A stretch of DNA of 64,000 nucleotides, taken from Vibrio rarus. Lineage in GTDB: Bacteria > Pseudomonadota > Gammaproteobacteria > Enterobacterales > Vibrionaceae. Positions 20,416-29,553 of this stretch are shown one piece after another (the stretch's first letter is position 1; each line of letters begins with the position of its first letter). The notes below the pieces were generated by a model. The model worked only from the letters and a program-made list of their open reading frames with translations. It searched no databases and had not been told where the DNA came from. Position numbers and translations under genes: made by a program. The DNA lies in the NCBI RefSeq assembly GCF_024347075.1, contig NZ_AP024900.1, positions 2,604,001 through 2,668,000 of the forward strand, read 5' to 3'.

Positions 20416-21291
20416 TTATTTAGTCACTCGCCAACAAATCACCGACCCCAATACCACCATAGACACCCCCTGCCAGAAGCTACTAGAGAGAGCGATGCCC
20501 AAAATAACCGATGAGAATAAGGTAGAAAAAATAGGGGTAAAATAAGACAAGGTCGCAAGCAGCAGCATATTTCCTTTCATGATGCCACTGTTCCACAAAC
20601 CATAACCGCTGGCCATAATCAGAGCTGCGAGCACTAAATAGCAAATAGACTCACCATCAAATACAAGAGCGGGCTCATCACTAAATCCATAGTGAACCCA
20701 TAATACCGATGCGGTCATCGCAAAAAACAAGGTAATGGCGTTTTTACCGTTAGACAAACGTTTAGTGATATTGCAATAAATTGCCCATAAAAATGCACCT
20801 ATTAGCGCCATTGCATAAGTAGCCGGATTACTTTGCACATTGTGCGCTAGCTGAGTGATTGATAGCGCTTGATCCCCTGTTATAGCCCAAGCTACGCCAA
20901 TAAACGCCAAAGCCACACTAGGATAGAGCCAAACGCTGGTTTTTTTGCCACTGCTAATCACCGCAATCAATACAGTTAAAGCTGGCCACAGGTAGTTAAT
21001 AACGGCCATATCAAGGGCTTGGTGTCTATCGTGAGCCATCCCTATAGCTAACGACAAACAGACCTCATAAGCGGCAAACAAGCCCCCAGCAATCAGCACA
21101 TAGCGCTTTGATAATGTGTTGAGTTTAGGGCTGCCCACCACTAGCATCAAAAACAGTGTAGCTAGAGTATAAATACTGGCAGCCCCACCTATTGGTCCCA
21201 AATGCTCGGCAACCTTGCGCGCCACGCCTATAACGCAGCTCCAAAGTAAAATGGCCATTACGCCGTATAGAGTGTACTTATGTGTTTGCAA
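20416..21291 (-). CDS. yddG: Aromatic amino acid exporter YddG (DMT/EamA family)
   Basis: A 291-residue protein with ten predicted membrane helices. It aligns along its whole length with E. coli YddG from memory: LGPIGGAASIYTL, the RHQALDMAVINYLWPALTVL stretch, and SYFTPIFSTLFSSVIL near the end. YddG exports phenylalanine, tyrosine, tryptophan and analogues. It is monocistronic by appearance, transcribed toward fis. No terminator is obvious after its stop. Confidence 0.88.
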   Translation of the reverse strand: MQTHKYTLYGVMAILLWSCVIGVARKVAEHLGPIGGAASIYTLATLFLMLVVGSPKLNTLSKRYVLIAGGLFAAYEVCLSLAIGMAHDRHQALDMAVINYLWPALTVLIAVISSGKKTSVWLYPSVALAFIGVAWAITGDQALSITQLAHNVQSNPATYAMALIGAFLWAIYCNITKRLSNGKNAITLFFAMTASVLWVHYGFSDEPALVFDGESICYLVLAALIMASGYGLWNSGIMKGNMLLLATLSYFTPIFSTLFSSVILGIALSSSFWQGVSMVVLGSVICWRVTK

Positions 21292-21365
21292 AATTCGTCC
21301 TTATCTTCAACACTCTCCATGTTACTGAATAAGACGCCTTTGACTATCCCCCATTAAGTGCATAT

Positions 21366-21391
21366 AAAAAAGGCCCGCGACTTGGCGGGCC
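21366..21391 (-). terminator. Terminator of the zntR-permease operon
   Basis: Read on the minus strand, GGCCCGC / GCGGGCC with a 6-base loop is followed by six T residues, about 20 bases after the permease stop. Confidence 0.88.
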
Positions 21392-21409
21392 CTTCATTTA
21401 AACTCTCTT

Positions 21410-22603
21410 TTAGTGCACTAAACCGCGTTGCAACAGCAAGCTGTGGATTTTTTGCCAATAGTAGCGGGCCATGAGTAAAGCCAAAACAATAGCTGATGTG
21501 ATACTTAACCAGTGCGGGAGTACTTCGTGCTCACCTGCGCTCAATGGTTGTACTACAAAACCATAGGTCGAAACTAAATAATCTGTAGCTAAACCAAACA
21601 CAATCGCTGTCCCTACCACTCCGGTTAAATAAGCAAATAACGAACGTTTACCTAACTCTTTACCCACTACTCCTAGAGTTGCAATATTAGTAGCAGGGCC
21701 TGCAAGCATAAATACCAATACCGCTCCTGGGCTAATACCAGACATTAATAAACCTGCGGCAATCGGCGTAGAGGCTGTGGCACAGATATACATAGGCACA
21801 CTAATAGCGACCATGATGAGCATGCTCCAAATCGTCCCGCCCCAGTGAGCTAGAAAATCAGTTTCTACATACGTTTGCACTAAAGAGGCAAAAAATAAGC
21901 CAATGATTAGCCATGTGCTTATATCTTTGATCAAATCCGTTGTCGCAAAACTCACACCTGACTTTAGTTTGCCAAATGCAGATTTGCTATCGCCCCCTTT
22001 AGAAGAACAACATTTTGCTGTAGTTGACGTAGATTCTGCGGTTTTAGAAGAGCAGCACTTTGCTACAGTTGGCGTAGGTTCTACTGTTTTAGATGAACAG
22101 CATTTTGCTGCAGTTGGCGCAGGTTTAATGGCATTGACGGCAAAACCTGCACTGGGCTGATCCAAAGGTTGTGAATGGCGCTTTGACGATTTGACTTTAG
22201 AGGGCAGATCCTCTCGACCCACTAATAACCCAGCAACAATCGCACTGCAAATAGCGGCAATAGGTCTAATAATGGCCATAAAAGGCCCAAGTAACGCATA
22301 GGATACCGAAACAGAGTCTAAGCCAGTCTCGGGGGTTGCCACAAGAAATGAAGTTGTCGCACTTTTTGATGCTCCGCTGCGACGCAAACCTAGAGCGGCA
22401 GGAATCACCCCACAAGAACATAATGGTAAAGGCGCACCAATAAATGCCGCCTTTATTGTTGTCTTGGCTCCTTTGCCACCTAAGTGCTTAGCTAATAAAT
22501 CGGTGGGAACCCACTCCTTTAAAAGACCTGCGACCACTAAGCCAAGGAGCATCCAAAAGCCCGACTCTATAAATAGCCCCACAAAGTTATGTAATAAATT
22601 CAC
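21410..22603 (-). CDS. SO_0444-type metal efflux permease with Cys-rich linker
   Basis: A 397-residue permease of the ArsP/DUF318-like family, close to the SO_0444 type linked to Cu/Zn efflux. The N-terminal half contains IGAPLPLCSCGVIPAALGLR and a second half VPMYICATASTPIAAGLL, the paired core motifs of the family. Between the halves lies a hydrophilic linker with a 15-residue unit repeated three times, each containing AKCCSSK, so six adjacent cysteines that look like soft-metal ligands. The start codon overlaps the stop of the ZntR-like regulator by 4 bases (ATGA), so the two are translationally coupled. The exact metal is not shown. Confidence 0.88.
   Translation of the reverse strand: MNLLHNFVGLFIESGFWMLLGLVVAGLLKEWVPTDLLAKHLGGKGAKTTIKAAFIGAPLPLCSCGVIPAALGLRRSGASKSATTSFLVATPETGLDSVSVSYALLGPFMAIIRPIAAICSAIVAGLLVGREDLPSKVKSSKRHSQPLDQPSAGFAVNAIKPAPTAAKCCSSKTVEPTPTVAKCCSSKTAESTSTTAKCCSSKGGDSKSAFGKLKSGVSFATTDLIKDISTWLIIGLFFASLVQTYVETDFLAHWGGTIWSMLIMVAISVPMYICATASTPIAAGLLMSGISPGAVLVFMLAGPATNIATLGVVGKELGKRSLFAYLTGVVGTAIVFGLATDYLVSTYGFVVQPLSAGEHEVLPHWLSITSAIVLALLMARYYWQKIHSLLLQRGLVH
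22000..22134 (-). repeat. 45-bp tandem repeats coding the CCSS linker
   Basis: Three in-frame units of 45 bases start near 22000, 22045 and 22090 and encode AKCCSSK plus a variable Thr/Pro/Ser spacer. Differences between units are mostly in the spacer; the Cys-Cys-Ser-Ser core is constant. Confidence 0.85.
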
Positions 22604-23040
22604 TTTGTTTCCTCCTGTACATCACAATCAGCACTATCAAGAGCCTCTAAAATCGAACAATGCGTAGCGGGTTCATCACCACCACAACAAGAAGCACTTA
22701 ACTTAGCCAATGAACTTTGGAAAACCTGTAACTCGCGCATTTTCTCTTCAATTTGAGCCAGTTTAAGATCAACAATGCCTTTCGCCTCATGGCAACGGTA
22801 ATTGTCGCGATCAAGCTGAATGGATAACAAGTCTTCTATCTCGGTTAAAGTAAACCCCACCTTTTTGGCGCGGATAATAAATCCCAGTCTATCGGCATCA
22901 TTATCATTATAAACTCGGTAACCACTAGCACTTCGAGAGCTTGCTTTTAACAGGCCATGCTTTTCATAAAAACGTAATGTATCTGGCTTGATGTAAAATC
23001 GTTTTGCCAGCTCTCCAATTTTATACATTCTCATACTCAT
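22600..23040 (-). CDS. zntR: ZntR-like MerR-family metal-responsive regulator
   Basis: The protein has an N-terminal MerR winged helix (MYKIGELAKRFYIKPDTLRFYEKHGLL), a long dimer helix, and a C-terminal metal loop SASCCGGDEPATHCSILEAL that resembles the Zn-binding loop of E. coli ZntR, along with the conserved Cys in RCHEAKGI. The open frame runs 22 codons further upstream, but that extension passes through its own promoter, so the start is set at the first of three clustered ATGs after it (146 residues); the ATG two or four codons later is equally possible. It would sense Zn, Cd or Pb and activate its own operon with the permease. Confidence 0.85.
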   Translation of the reverse strand: MSMRMYKIGELAKRFYIKPDTLRFYEKHGLLKASSRSASGYRVYNDNDADRLGFIIRAKKVGFTLTEIEDLLSIQLDRDNYRCHEAKGIVDLKLAQIEEKMRELQVFQSSLAKLSASCCGGDEPATHCSILEALDSADCDVQEETK

Positions 23041-23061
23041 TAAATTAGTTATTACATCATA

Positions 23062-23093
23062 AGTATAAACCTTAGATACAACTCCAAGGTCAA
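23062..23093 (-). promoter_or_regulatory. MerR-family promoter and operator
   Basis: On the minus strand TTGACC (-35) and TATACT/TTATAC (-10) are separated by 19-20 bases, the long spacer typical of MerR-controlled promoters. The spacer is filled by the dyad CCTTGGA-N6-TCTAAGG (23070-23089), the expected binding site. Confidence 0.85.
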
Positions 23094-23106
23094 GTTTGTA
23101 AGCCAA

Positions 23107-23463
23107 TTAAAAGTGAAATAGTGCTTACTTTAATTTTTGCTCATTCTGAACATCAATAAGCTCCAAATAAGGATTTTTTACAATAAAATGCAAATGCCAA
23201 ACGATTGCGCGAGCTTTTTAGTAAATTATTCGCTAGAATACGCGCCATTCGAATTGATGTTTTTTTGCACGCTGAAGATTTTTGTCAAAGTTGTCTAATA
23301 GTCATAATACAGACTCAACTTTGACAAACATCTTTTCATCCAACTTGATTCCAAAATCAGCAGATGTTGTGAGGATGCACCAGACGATCAAGCTAATGAT
23401 TCGGGGCTTCTCATTTATTCTGTCGATAACGGATAATCTTAAGTACTTGAGGAATATGGAAGC
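23107..23463. other. Divergent spacer zntR-purH
   Basis: About 350 bases with the PurR box and the purH promoter region in the middle. A TTG-started open frame of 61 codons crosses into purH but has no ribosome site or recognisable product, so it is not called. The roughly 220-base leader before purH shows no riboswitch that I recognise. Confidence 0.5.
23195..23210 (+). promoter_or_regulatory. PurR operator of purH-purD
   Basis: TGCCAAACGATTGCGC matches the PurR consensus ACGCAAACGTTTGCGT in its core. It lies about 25 bases before a -10 like TAGAAT (23234-23239), where a repressor would block polymerase. PurR represses purine synthesis genes when hypoxanthine or guanine is present. Confidence 0.7.
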
Positions 23464-25056
23464 ATGAGTATCGCTCGCCCAATTCGCCGCGCTCTTATCA
23501 GCGTATCTGATAAAACTGGCATCGTAGAGTTTGCTAAAGCACTTGCTGAACGCAACGTTGAACTTCTTTCTACAGGTGGCACAGCTCGCCTACTTGCAGA
23601 GCAAGGTCTAGCTGTCACTGAAGTGTCTGACTACACTGGCTTCCCAGAAATGATGGACGGCCGTGTTAAGACACTTCACCCTAAAGTACACGGTGGTGTA
23701 CTGGGTCGTCGTGGTCAAGATGACGACATCATGGCAAAACATGACATCAAACCTATCGATATGGTTGTTGTTAACCTATATCCATTTGCTGAAACAGTCG
23801 CAAAAGAAGGTTGTACTCTTGCTGACGCAGTTGAGAACATCGACATCGGTGGTCCAACAATGGTTCGTTCTGCGGCTAAAAACCACAAAGACGTTGCTAT
23901 CGTAGTGAATGCACACGACTACAACCGTGTTATCACTGAAATGGACAGCAACGAGAAATCTCTAACTCTAGACACTCGTTTCGACCTAGCCATTGCAGCA
24001 TTTGAACACACTGCAGCTTATGACGGCATGATTGCTAACTACTTCGGTACTATGGTTCCTTCTTACGGCGACAACAAAGAAGGCGACCAAGAGTCTAAAT
24101 TCCCTCGCACTTTCAACCAACAGTTCGAGAAAAAACAAGACATGCGCTACGGTGAAAACAGCCACCAAGCAGCGGCATTCTATGTGGAAGCAAACCCTGA
24201 AGAAGCGTCTGTTTCAACAGCACGTCAAATCCAAGGTAAAGCGCTTTCTTATAACAACATCGCTGATACGGATTCAGCCCTTGAGTGTGTTAAAGAATTT
24301 GCAGAACCCGCCTGTGTTATCGTTAAGCACGCCAATCCATGTGGTGTTGCACTAGGTAAAGATATCCTAGAAGCGTATAACCGTGCATTCCAAACCGATC
24401 CAACTTCAGCCTTTGGTGGCATCATCGCTTTCAACCGCGAGCTTGATGCAGCAACCGCTACAGCCATTACTGAACGTCAGTTTGTTGAAGTAATTATTGC
24501 CCCTTCTGTATCAAAAGAAGCTGCAGAAATCGTAGCCGCTAAGAAAAACCTTCGCCTGCTTGAGTGTGGCGAATGGACAAGCAAAACAACGGGCTTTGAC
24601 GTGAAACGCGTTAACGGTGGTTTGCTAGTTCAAGACCGCGACCAAGGCATGGTATCTCAAGATGACCTTACCGTTGTTTCTGAGCGTCAACCAACAGCAG
24701 AAGAGCTAAAAGATGCATTGTTCTGCTGGAAAGTAGCGAAGTACGTTAAATCTAACGCTATCGTTTACTCTAAAGGCGACATGACTATCGGTGTAGGTGC
24801 AGGCCAAATGAGCCGCGTGTACTCTGCGAAAATTGCCGGTATTAAAGCTGCTGACGAAGGTCTACAAGTTGAAGGTTGTGTCATGGCGTCGGATGCGTTC
24901 TTCCCATTCCGCGATGGCATTGATGCGGCAGCAGATGCTGGCATTAAATGTGTTATCCAACCTGGCGGCTCTATGCGTGACCAAGAAGTTATCGATGCGG
25001 CTAACGAGCACGGCATGGCGATGATCTTCACTGGTATGCGTCACTTCCGTCACTAA
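23464..25056 (+). CDS. purH: Bifunctional AICAR formyltransferase / IMP cyclohydrolase
   Basis: A 530-residue enzyme performing the last two steps of IMP synthesis. The N-terminal IMP cyclohydrolase part (about 1-200) has [27 protein letters not shown] and [16 protein letters not shown]. The C-terminal AICAR transformylase part contains [24 protein letters not shown] with the catalytic Lys-His, and [12 protein letters not shown]. It heads purH-purD; purD starts 135 bases on. Confidence 0.98.
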   Translation: MSIARPIRRALISVSDKTGIVEFAKALAERNVELLSTGGTARLLAEQGLAVTEVSDYTGFPEMMDGRVKTLHPKVHGGVLGRRGQDDDIMAKHDIKPIDMVVVNLYPFAETVAKEGCTLADAVENIDIGGPTMVRSAAKNHKDVAIVVNAHDYNRVITEMDSNEKSLTLDTRFDLAIAAFEHTAAYDGMIANYFGTMVPSYGDNKEGDQESKFPRTFNQQFEKKQDMRYGENSHQAAAFYVEANPEEASVSTARQIQGKALSYNNIADTDSALECVKEFAEPACVIVKHANPCGVALGKDILEAYNRAFQTDPTSAFGGIIAFNRELDAATATAITERQFVEVIIAPSVSKEAAEIVAAKKNLRLLECGEWTSKTTGFDVKRVNGGLLVQDRDQGMVSQDDLTVVSERQPTAEELKDALFCWKVAKYVKSNAIVYSKGDMTIGVGAGQMSRVYSAKIAGIKAADEGLQVEGCVMASDAFFPFRDGIDAAADAGIKCVIQPGGSMRDQEVIDAANEHGMAMIFTGMRHFRH

Positions 25057-25071
25057 TATTTCTACATCTTT

Positions 25072-25110
25072 AGCACTACCGCGATAATCCAATTGTCACG
25101 GTAGTGCTTA
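25072..25110 (+). terminator. Hairpin between purH and purD
   Basis: A perfect 10-bp stem AGCACTACCG / CGGTAGTGCT with a 17-base loop is followed by a short mixed T stretch. It is a weak terminator at best and may tune read-through into purD or protect the purH mRNA. Confidence 0.5.
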
Positions 25111-25191
25111 TTGTTTGAGATACCGCTTTAATTGCTTTCAAGAGTGTCTTTCGAACAACAAAAACAGCGATTTTTGAATTAAGGATAATAT

Positions 25192-26481
25192 ATGAACGTT
25201 CTTATTATTGGTGCTGGCGGTCGTGAGCACGCACTAGGCTGGAAAGCCGCGCAAAACCCAAATGTTGAAACAGTATTCATTGCACCTGGTAATGCAGGTA
25301 CTGCTATCGAGCCAAAACTGCAAAACGTAAACATTGGCGTTGAAGATATCGAAGCATTGGTTGCTTTCGCTAAAGAAAAAAGCATCGAACTGACTATCGT
25401 AGGCCCTGAAGCGCCTCTAGTTATCGGTGTGGTTGATGCCTTCCGTGAAGCGGGCTTGCCTATCTTTGGTCCAACACAAGCAGCCGCGCAACTTGAAGGT
25501 TCTAAAGCTTTCACTAAAGATTTCCTAGCGCGTCATGATATTCCAACGGGTTACTACGCAAACTTCACTGAAATTGAGCCTGCACTGGCTTATGTTCGTG
25601 AACAAGGTGCACCGATTGTTGTTAAAGCTGACGGCCTAGCCGCGGGTAAAGGCGTTATCGTTGCCATGACCCTTGAAGAAGCCGAAGACGCAATTAAAGA
25701 CATGCTAGCGGGCAATGCCTTTGGTGATGCAGGTAGCCGCGTGGTTATCGAAGAGTTCCTAGAAGGCGAAGAAGCCAGCTTCATCGTTATGGTAGACGGC
25801 TCTAGCGTACTGCCTATGGCAACTAGCCAAGATCACAAACGTGTTGGCGACAAAGATACTGGCCCTAACACTGGCGGCATGGGTGCATACTCTCCAGCTC
25901 CTGTTGTGACGCCAGAAATTCATAACCGTATTCTTGAGGAAGTTATCTACCCAACTGTACGTGGTATGGATGCAGAAGGCGCACCTTATACAGGTTTCCT
26001 ATATGCAGGTCTTATGATTGCAGCAGACGGAACACCTAAAGTTATCGAATATAACTGCCGCTTTGGTGACCCAGAAACGCAACCTATTATGATGCGTATG
26101 GAGTCTGACCTTGTTGAACTTTGCCTAATGGCAATCGACGAGAAACTAGACCAAGCAGAATCTAAATGGGACCCACGCGCTTCTATCGGTGTGGTTCTTG
26201 CAGCCGGTGGTTACCCAGCAGACTACGCCAAAGGCGATGTAATTTCTTTGCCTACAAGCGAAGCGGAAGGTCAAAAAATCTTCCACGCAGGTACTGCAAA
26301 CAACGACTCTGGCGATGTTGTGACTAACGGTGGCCGCGTACTTTGTGCAACGGCACTAGGTAACACAGTGTCTGAAGCTCAAGAGCAAGCATACGCCCTA
26401 GCAAAACAAGTGAGTTGGAACGGCATGTTCCACCGCAACGACATTGGCTACCGCGCCATTGCTCGTGAACTGCAAAAGTAA
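25192..26481 (+). CDS. purD: Phosphoribosylamine-glycine ligase (GAR synthetase)
   Basis: A 429-residue ATP-grasp enzyme forming glycinamide ribonucleotide from phosphoribosylamine, glycine and ATP, step two of purine synthesis. It opens with MNVLIIGAGGREHALGWK, has VVKADGLAAGKGV in the ATP-grasp domain and the signature CRFGDPETQPIMMR. Length is normal. Its last 41 bases, through the stop codon, are repeated exactly about 3.1 kb downstream, which marks the end of purD as the edge of an inserted segment. Confidence 0.98.
   Translation: MNVLIIGAGGREHALGWKAAQNPNVETVFIAPGNAGTAIEPKLQNVNIGVEDIEALVAFAKEKSIELTIVGPEAPLVIGVVDAFREAGLPIFGPTQAAAQLEGSKAFTKDFLARHDIPTGYYANFTEIEPALAYVREQGAPIVVKADGLAAGKGVIVAMTLEEAEDAIKDMLAGNAFGDAGSRVVIEEFLEGEEASFIVMVDGSSVLPMATSQDHKRVGDKDTGPNTGGMGAYSPAPVVTPEIHNRILEEVIYPTVRGMDAEGAPYTGFLYAGLMIAADGTPKVIEYNCRFGDPETQPIMMRMESDLVELCLMAIDEKLDQAESKWDPRASIGVVLAAGGYPADYAKGDVISLPTSEAEGQKIFHAGTANNDSGDVVTNGGRVLCATALGNTVSEAQEQAYALAKQVSWNGMFHRNDIGYRAIARELQK
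26441..26481. repeat. 41-bp direct repeat, left copy (purD 3' end)
   Basis: These 41 bases, ACATTGGCTACC...CAAAAGTAA, cover the last 13 codons of purD including the stop. An identical copy lies at 29554-29594. The spacing is 3113 bases. The pattern is that of an attachment-site duplication left by integration at the 3' end of a gene. Confidence 0.95.
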
Positions 26482-26511
26482 ATTAACTATTTGCTCGCTG
26501 TATTAAAACAA

Positions 26512-26546
26512 AAAACCCAAATGTATTTAGTATGTTTGGGTTTTCT
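26512..26546 (+). terminator. Terminator after purD (left copy)
   Basis: AAAACCCAAA / TTTGGGTTTT with a 13-base loop and T run, 30 bases after the purD stop. It differs from the terminator that follows the right 41-bp copy, so it came with the island or a rearranged end. Confidence 0.8.
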
Positions 26547-26644
26547 TATTCTAAGTCATTAATTTCAATAATCATCTACTATTTCCTTAATCTAAAAGAA
26601 ATTAGACCTCATTAAATGCCCACTGCGAAATCTAGGTTTCTCCC

Positions 26645-27682
26645 GAATTCAACTCCGAAGTGCGACATTCTTAATATTCAAGTAGCCTCCATCATTTCTC
26701 TAAAAATGACAGCAGGTTGCTTGAACCCTAAACACTTTTTTGGACGATAATTAATTCGTTGTTGCGCCCTTTCAATATCATCATCACTGACCGTTCGTAG
26801 ATCTGTTCCTTTCTTTACGTACTGTCTCAACAGGCCGTTAGCATTTTCATTCGCTCCTCGTTCACAAGAGCTGTAAGGGTGTGCGAAGTACACATCGGTT
26901 TCTAATGCCTGTGCTATTTCTTCATGACCTGCAAACTCACGACCATTATCTGCGGTAATAGTATGAACTAACGCTTTATAAGGCATCAGCATTGCTATGG
27001 TTGCGTTAGTCACGTCTTTTGCTGACTTAGAGGGCACTTTCTGTGTCAGATAAAAACGCGTTTGACGCTCTAAGAGAGTGACAATTGCCCCCGTTCCATG
27101 CTTGCCTAAGACCGTATCAATTTCCCAGTCACCAAAGCGTTCACGACTATCAACAATGTCAGGCCTTTCATCTATTGAAACTGCGTTTTTGATTGCAGGT
27201 GCTTTCTCTGTCTTGCCCCGTCGATACCGCTTATGGCCTTGGCGCAAGTGCTTAAATAGCTTTCCACCTTGTCGCTTATTACGAGCGACGAATCGGTAAA
27301 TCCACTCATGGCTCACTTTAGCCCCTGCGCGGGTTAAGACATTAGATATTTGCTCTGGACTCCAATCGATAGACAACAGAACCTCAATAAAATCTATACG
27401 CGATTGAGGTACTTGATACTTACGGGCTTGCCGTCGTTTTTCTATTGATTGATGATGTGCTTTGTCTGGCCGATATTGTTCTTTCTTGCTACATCGTTTC
27501 AGCTCTCGATAAACGGTTGAGCGATGGCATTTAACTGTCTTAGCAATTTCAGATATTGAAATTCCCCGTTCCAAAAGGGCAGAAATTTGATATCTTCTTC
27601 CCTCGGTCAACTGCTGATAATTCATAGTAGTACTGCTTGTTTCTTTGGCGAGAAGAGCGTACCACTTTCGGCAGTTGGCTTC
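26645..27682 (-). mobile_element. IS30-family insertion sequence
   Basis: The transposase gene is bounded by imperfect inverted repeats. Reading inward, the ends begin GAATTCAACTCCGAAGTG on the left and GAAGCCAACTGCCGAAAGTG on the right and both continue to a CTCTT/TTCTT-type segment. Total length is about 1.04 kb, normal for IS30. Exact edges may shift by 1-3 bases, and I cannot name a target duplication. Confidence 0.75.
26678..27625 (-). CDS. IS30-family transposase
   Basis: A 315-residue DDE transposase. The N-terminal helix-turn-helix ISISEIAKTVKCHRSTVYRE is typical of IS30, and the catalytic core shows GDWEIDTVLG (first Asp), ITADNGREFAGHEEI (second Asp) and CERGANENANGLLRQY (Glu). The C-terminal RPKKCLGFKQPAVIF is also a family mark. 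The frame is intact, so it may be active. Confidence 0.95.
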   Translation of the reverse strand: MNYQQLTEGRRYQISALLERGISISEIAKTVKCHRSTVYRELKRCSKKEQYRPDKAHHQSIEKRRQARKYQVPQSRIDFIEVLLSIDWSPEQISNVLTRAGAKVSHEWIYRFVARNKRQGGKLFKHLRQGHKRYRRGKTEKAPAIKNAVSIDERPDIVDSRERFGDWEIDTVLGKHGTGAIVTLLERQTRFYLTQKVPSKSAKDVTNATIAMLMPYKALVHTITADNGREFAGHEEIAQALETDVYFAHPYSSCERGANENANGLLRQYVKKGTDLRTVSDDDIERAQQRINYRPKKCLGFKQPAVIFREMMEAT

Positions 27683-27825
27683 CTCTTCTATGCCTTTCCA
27701 TGAATGTCGCAGTTATTATCTGAAATCGGGCCAATAAAGATACTCAATCAATCTCTTAATCGATTAAATCTAAACTGTATAAAATACCACCTAATAAAAT
27801 ATATTAAATTCTTAAAGGTATAACA

Positions 27826-29142
27826 GTGGTGATTTTTTCAAAAAAACTAACAGTCGGTGTACTACTAGTTTCATCAACAACTCTCTTTGGCTGTGGTGGT
27901 GGTGGCGATAAAGATCTAACGACAATAAAAGATGCAGATCTTACCCTCAGCCTTAATACTCATGAGCAAATTAATACTGTTGTATCGGAAGTCATAATGC
28001 CGTCATTTATTATACTAGATGATTATTCCACGGCTCTTAATGCCCACGATAGCGATAAGTACTCATCACATGGTGAATTTATTGCTGATTCAGGATCTCA
28101 AACATGGGATTGGGATGATCAAACAAGTACTATATCAATCAACTATAAAAATTCAACATATGATCATGCTGGCCTAACGATTAATGGCAACATTAATGAT
28201 ACCAGCAATGACAATTATATCCTCACTGCAAATATAAATATAAAATCAACTAATCATGATAAGAACTTAAACATTTCATTTAAAAGTATAAATCAACATG
28301 ATTGGTCTATGACTACTAAATCATCATCTATGGGAATATACAAAGTTGACGCTAGTGATTTAGATTCAGATTTAGAACATCATCAAGGGCATTTGACAAT
28401 TGTAGGTAAAGATAATAAAAAATGGCTAATTGACTTCTTTGATGGTGGATATTCAGTTAGTACACCCAATAGCGAAAGCTATAATTATTATAACGATGGC
28501 AGGACTGCTGAAAACCGACAGTCTTTGACATTAGAAAAAGGCACTATAAGTCAGTTTAGCAATGATAGTGACTCAGATATAATAGCTAGTTTAGTTAGCA
28601 ATGGTCTAAAGAGTATCATTCATACTATGATCATCACTGAAAACAAAAGTGGATATCAAGCATGCGAAGACAGTGGCTCTTATCAAGAATATGATGATAA
28701 TTTTAGCTTCAGCAATTGTAATAAAAATAATTTCGTTATTAATGGTAGTCTTAGTAAAAAGAATAATAAAACTAAAGCTGATTTAGATATTAATGACCTC
28801 GTTAAAAGTATTACAGGGCATTTATCAGCTAATTCAATGAAACTAACTTCAACCTCTGCTGAGACGTTTATTATTAGTAAAAATTATTATTATGATAAAT
28901 TGACATTTGTTACTCAATATTCTAATTCCGACAGCAATAACCAATACGTTGTATTAAAATCGACACCCCCTCATGGCATCTCTTTTGATGCTGATGGTTT
29001 AGGTCAAGAATACCCGAATGATGGCTTTCTGGTTATATATAGTGGCAATTCAACTTGGTATGCAAATATCAAGGGTTCTTCTTTTGATCTTACATCTCCA
29101 AATGGAACAGTTACATCCCACTACCTAGATATTTTAAACTAA
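27826..29142 (+). CDS. AT-rich lipoprotein of unknown function
   Basis: A 438-residue protein with a type II signal peptide ending TTLFGC, after which a Gly-rich GGGGD tract follows the lipidated Cys25 or so. The mature part is long, hydrophilic, rich in Asn, Ser and Asp and looks beta-stranded; I recognise no domain. The start is GTG (GTG GTG), with AAAGGT upstream. Base composition is clearly lower in GC than purD or hupA, and the gene lies inside the purD-end island, so it is likely transferred. Aspartate at +2 is absent (Gly follows the Cys), which suggests outer-membrane sorting. Confidence 0.75.
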   Translation: MVIFSKKLTVGVLLVSSTTLFGCGGGGDKDLTTIKDADLTLSLNTHEQINTVVSEVIMPSFIILDDYSTALNAHDSDKYSSHGEFIADSGSQTWDWDDQTSTISINYKNSTYDHAGLTINGNINDTSNDNYILTANINIKSTNHDKNLNISFKSINQHDWSMTTKSSSMGIYKVDASDLDSDLEHHQGHLTIVGKDNKKWLIDFFDGGYSVSTPNSESYNYYNDGRTAENRQSLTLEKGTISQFSNDSDSDIIASLVSNGLKSIIHTMIITENKSGYQACEDSGSYQEYDDNFSFSNCNKNNFVINGSLSKKNNKTKADLDINDLVKSITGHLSANSMKLTSTSAETFIISKNYYYDKLTFVTQYSNSDSNNQYVVLKSTPPHGISFDADGLGQEYPNDGFLVIYSGNSTWYANIKGSSFDLTSPNGTVTSHYLDILN

Positions 29143-29284
29143 TATTTAGTACTACTATAAATATAGCCCCAATAAATAAAAACTCATTGGGGCTGTACAA
29201 ATATATAATAAAAAGAACATTTATCTACGATAAACACATCACTACCAACTAAATAGATAAAATCACAATAAACTAAACGATCGC

Positions 29285-29497
29285 TTACTCAACGGGCCTT
29301 TCAATACACTCAGCACCACAGTGCTGTAGAATCAGTAATTTATCGACCATCACGCTTTTGGCTTTGTACTCTCCAACAAAAGCGGCAAAGTTTTCCTCGT
29401 ATCTTAAACGCTCATAATCACTGATAGTAATAGAGCATTTAAATTTAATGTCTTTAAACACTTTACCTTCGCAGGTCATGAAGACACCTTCTTTACT
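29285..29497 (-). pseudogene. C-terminal fragment of a foreign DUF1481 gene
   Basis: Translation gives GVFMTCEGKVFKDIKF...NFAAFVGEYKAKSVMVDKLLIL...ECIERPVE. This parallels the end of the intact DUF1481 protein encoded just to the right (GVFTTCEGKSFSDMEF...ECIERP-like end), but with many substitutions, about half identical by eye. Upstream of GVF the similarity stops. It is a broken copy, not a recent duplication of the neighbour. Confidence 0.8.
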
Positions 29498-29499
29498 AT

Positions 29500-29519
29500 A
29501 GCCTAAATTAATCTAGGCT
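29500..29519. other. Short inverted repeat inside the island edge
   Basis: AGCCTA / TAGGCT with an 8-base spacer sits where the DUF1481 fragment ends and 34 bases before the right 41-bp repeat. Possible recombinase-arm or chance dyad. Confidence 0.25.
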
Positions 29520-29553
29520 AGGCTTTTCGTAATCTAGGTTCGTAGTCAAAAGA

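Larger units (their letters stand above)
26482..29553. mobile_element. Genomic island inserted at the purD 3' end
   Basis: The segment between the two 41-bp repeats contains a terminator, an IS30-family element, an AT-rich lipoprotein gene, and a divergent fragment of a DUF1481 gene on the minus strand. The complete native DUF1481 gene lies just outside the right repeat. No integrase gene is present, so if it came in by site-specific integration the recombinase has been lost. The DUF1481 fragment suggests that the DNA came from a relative with the same purD-DUF1481 neighbourhood. Confidence 0.8.

Noticed and set aside
22000..22134. CRISPR-like short repeats
   Set aside because: The 45-bp units are contiguous, in frame and encode the Cys-rich linker; there are no spacers.
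23282..23467. 61-codon plus-strand frame before purH
   Set aside because: TTG start, no ribosome site, no recognisable product, and it overlaps the purH start; better seen as leader sequence.
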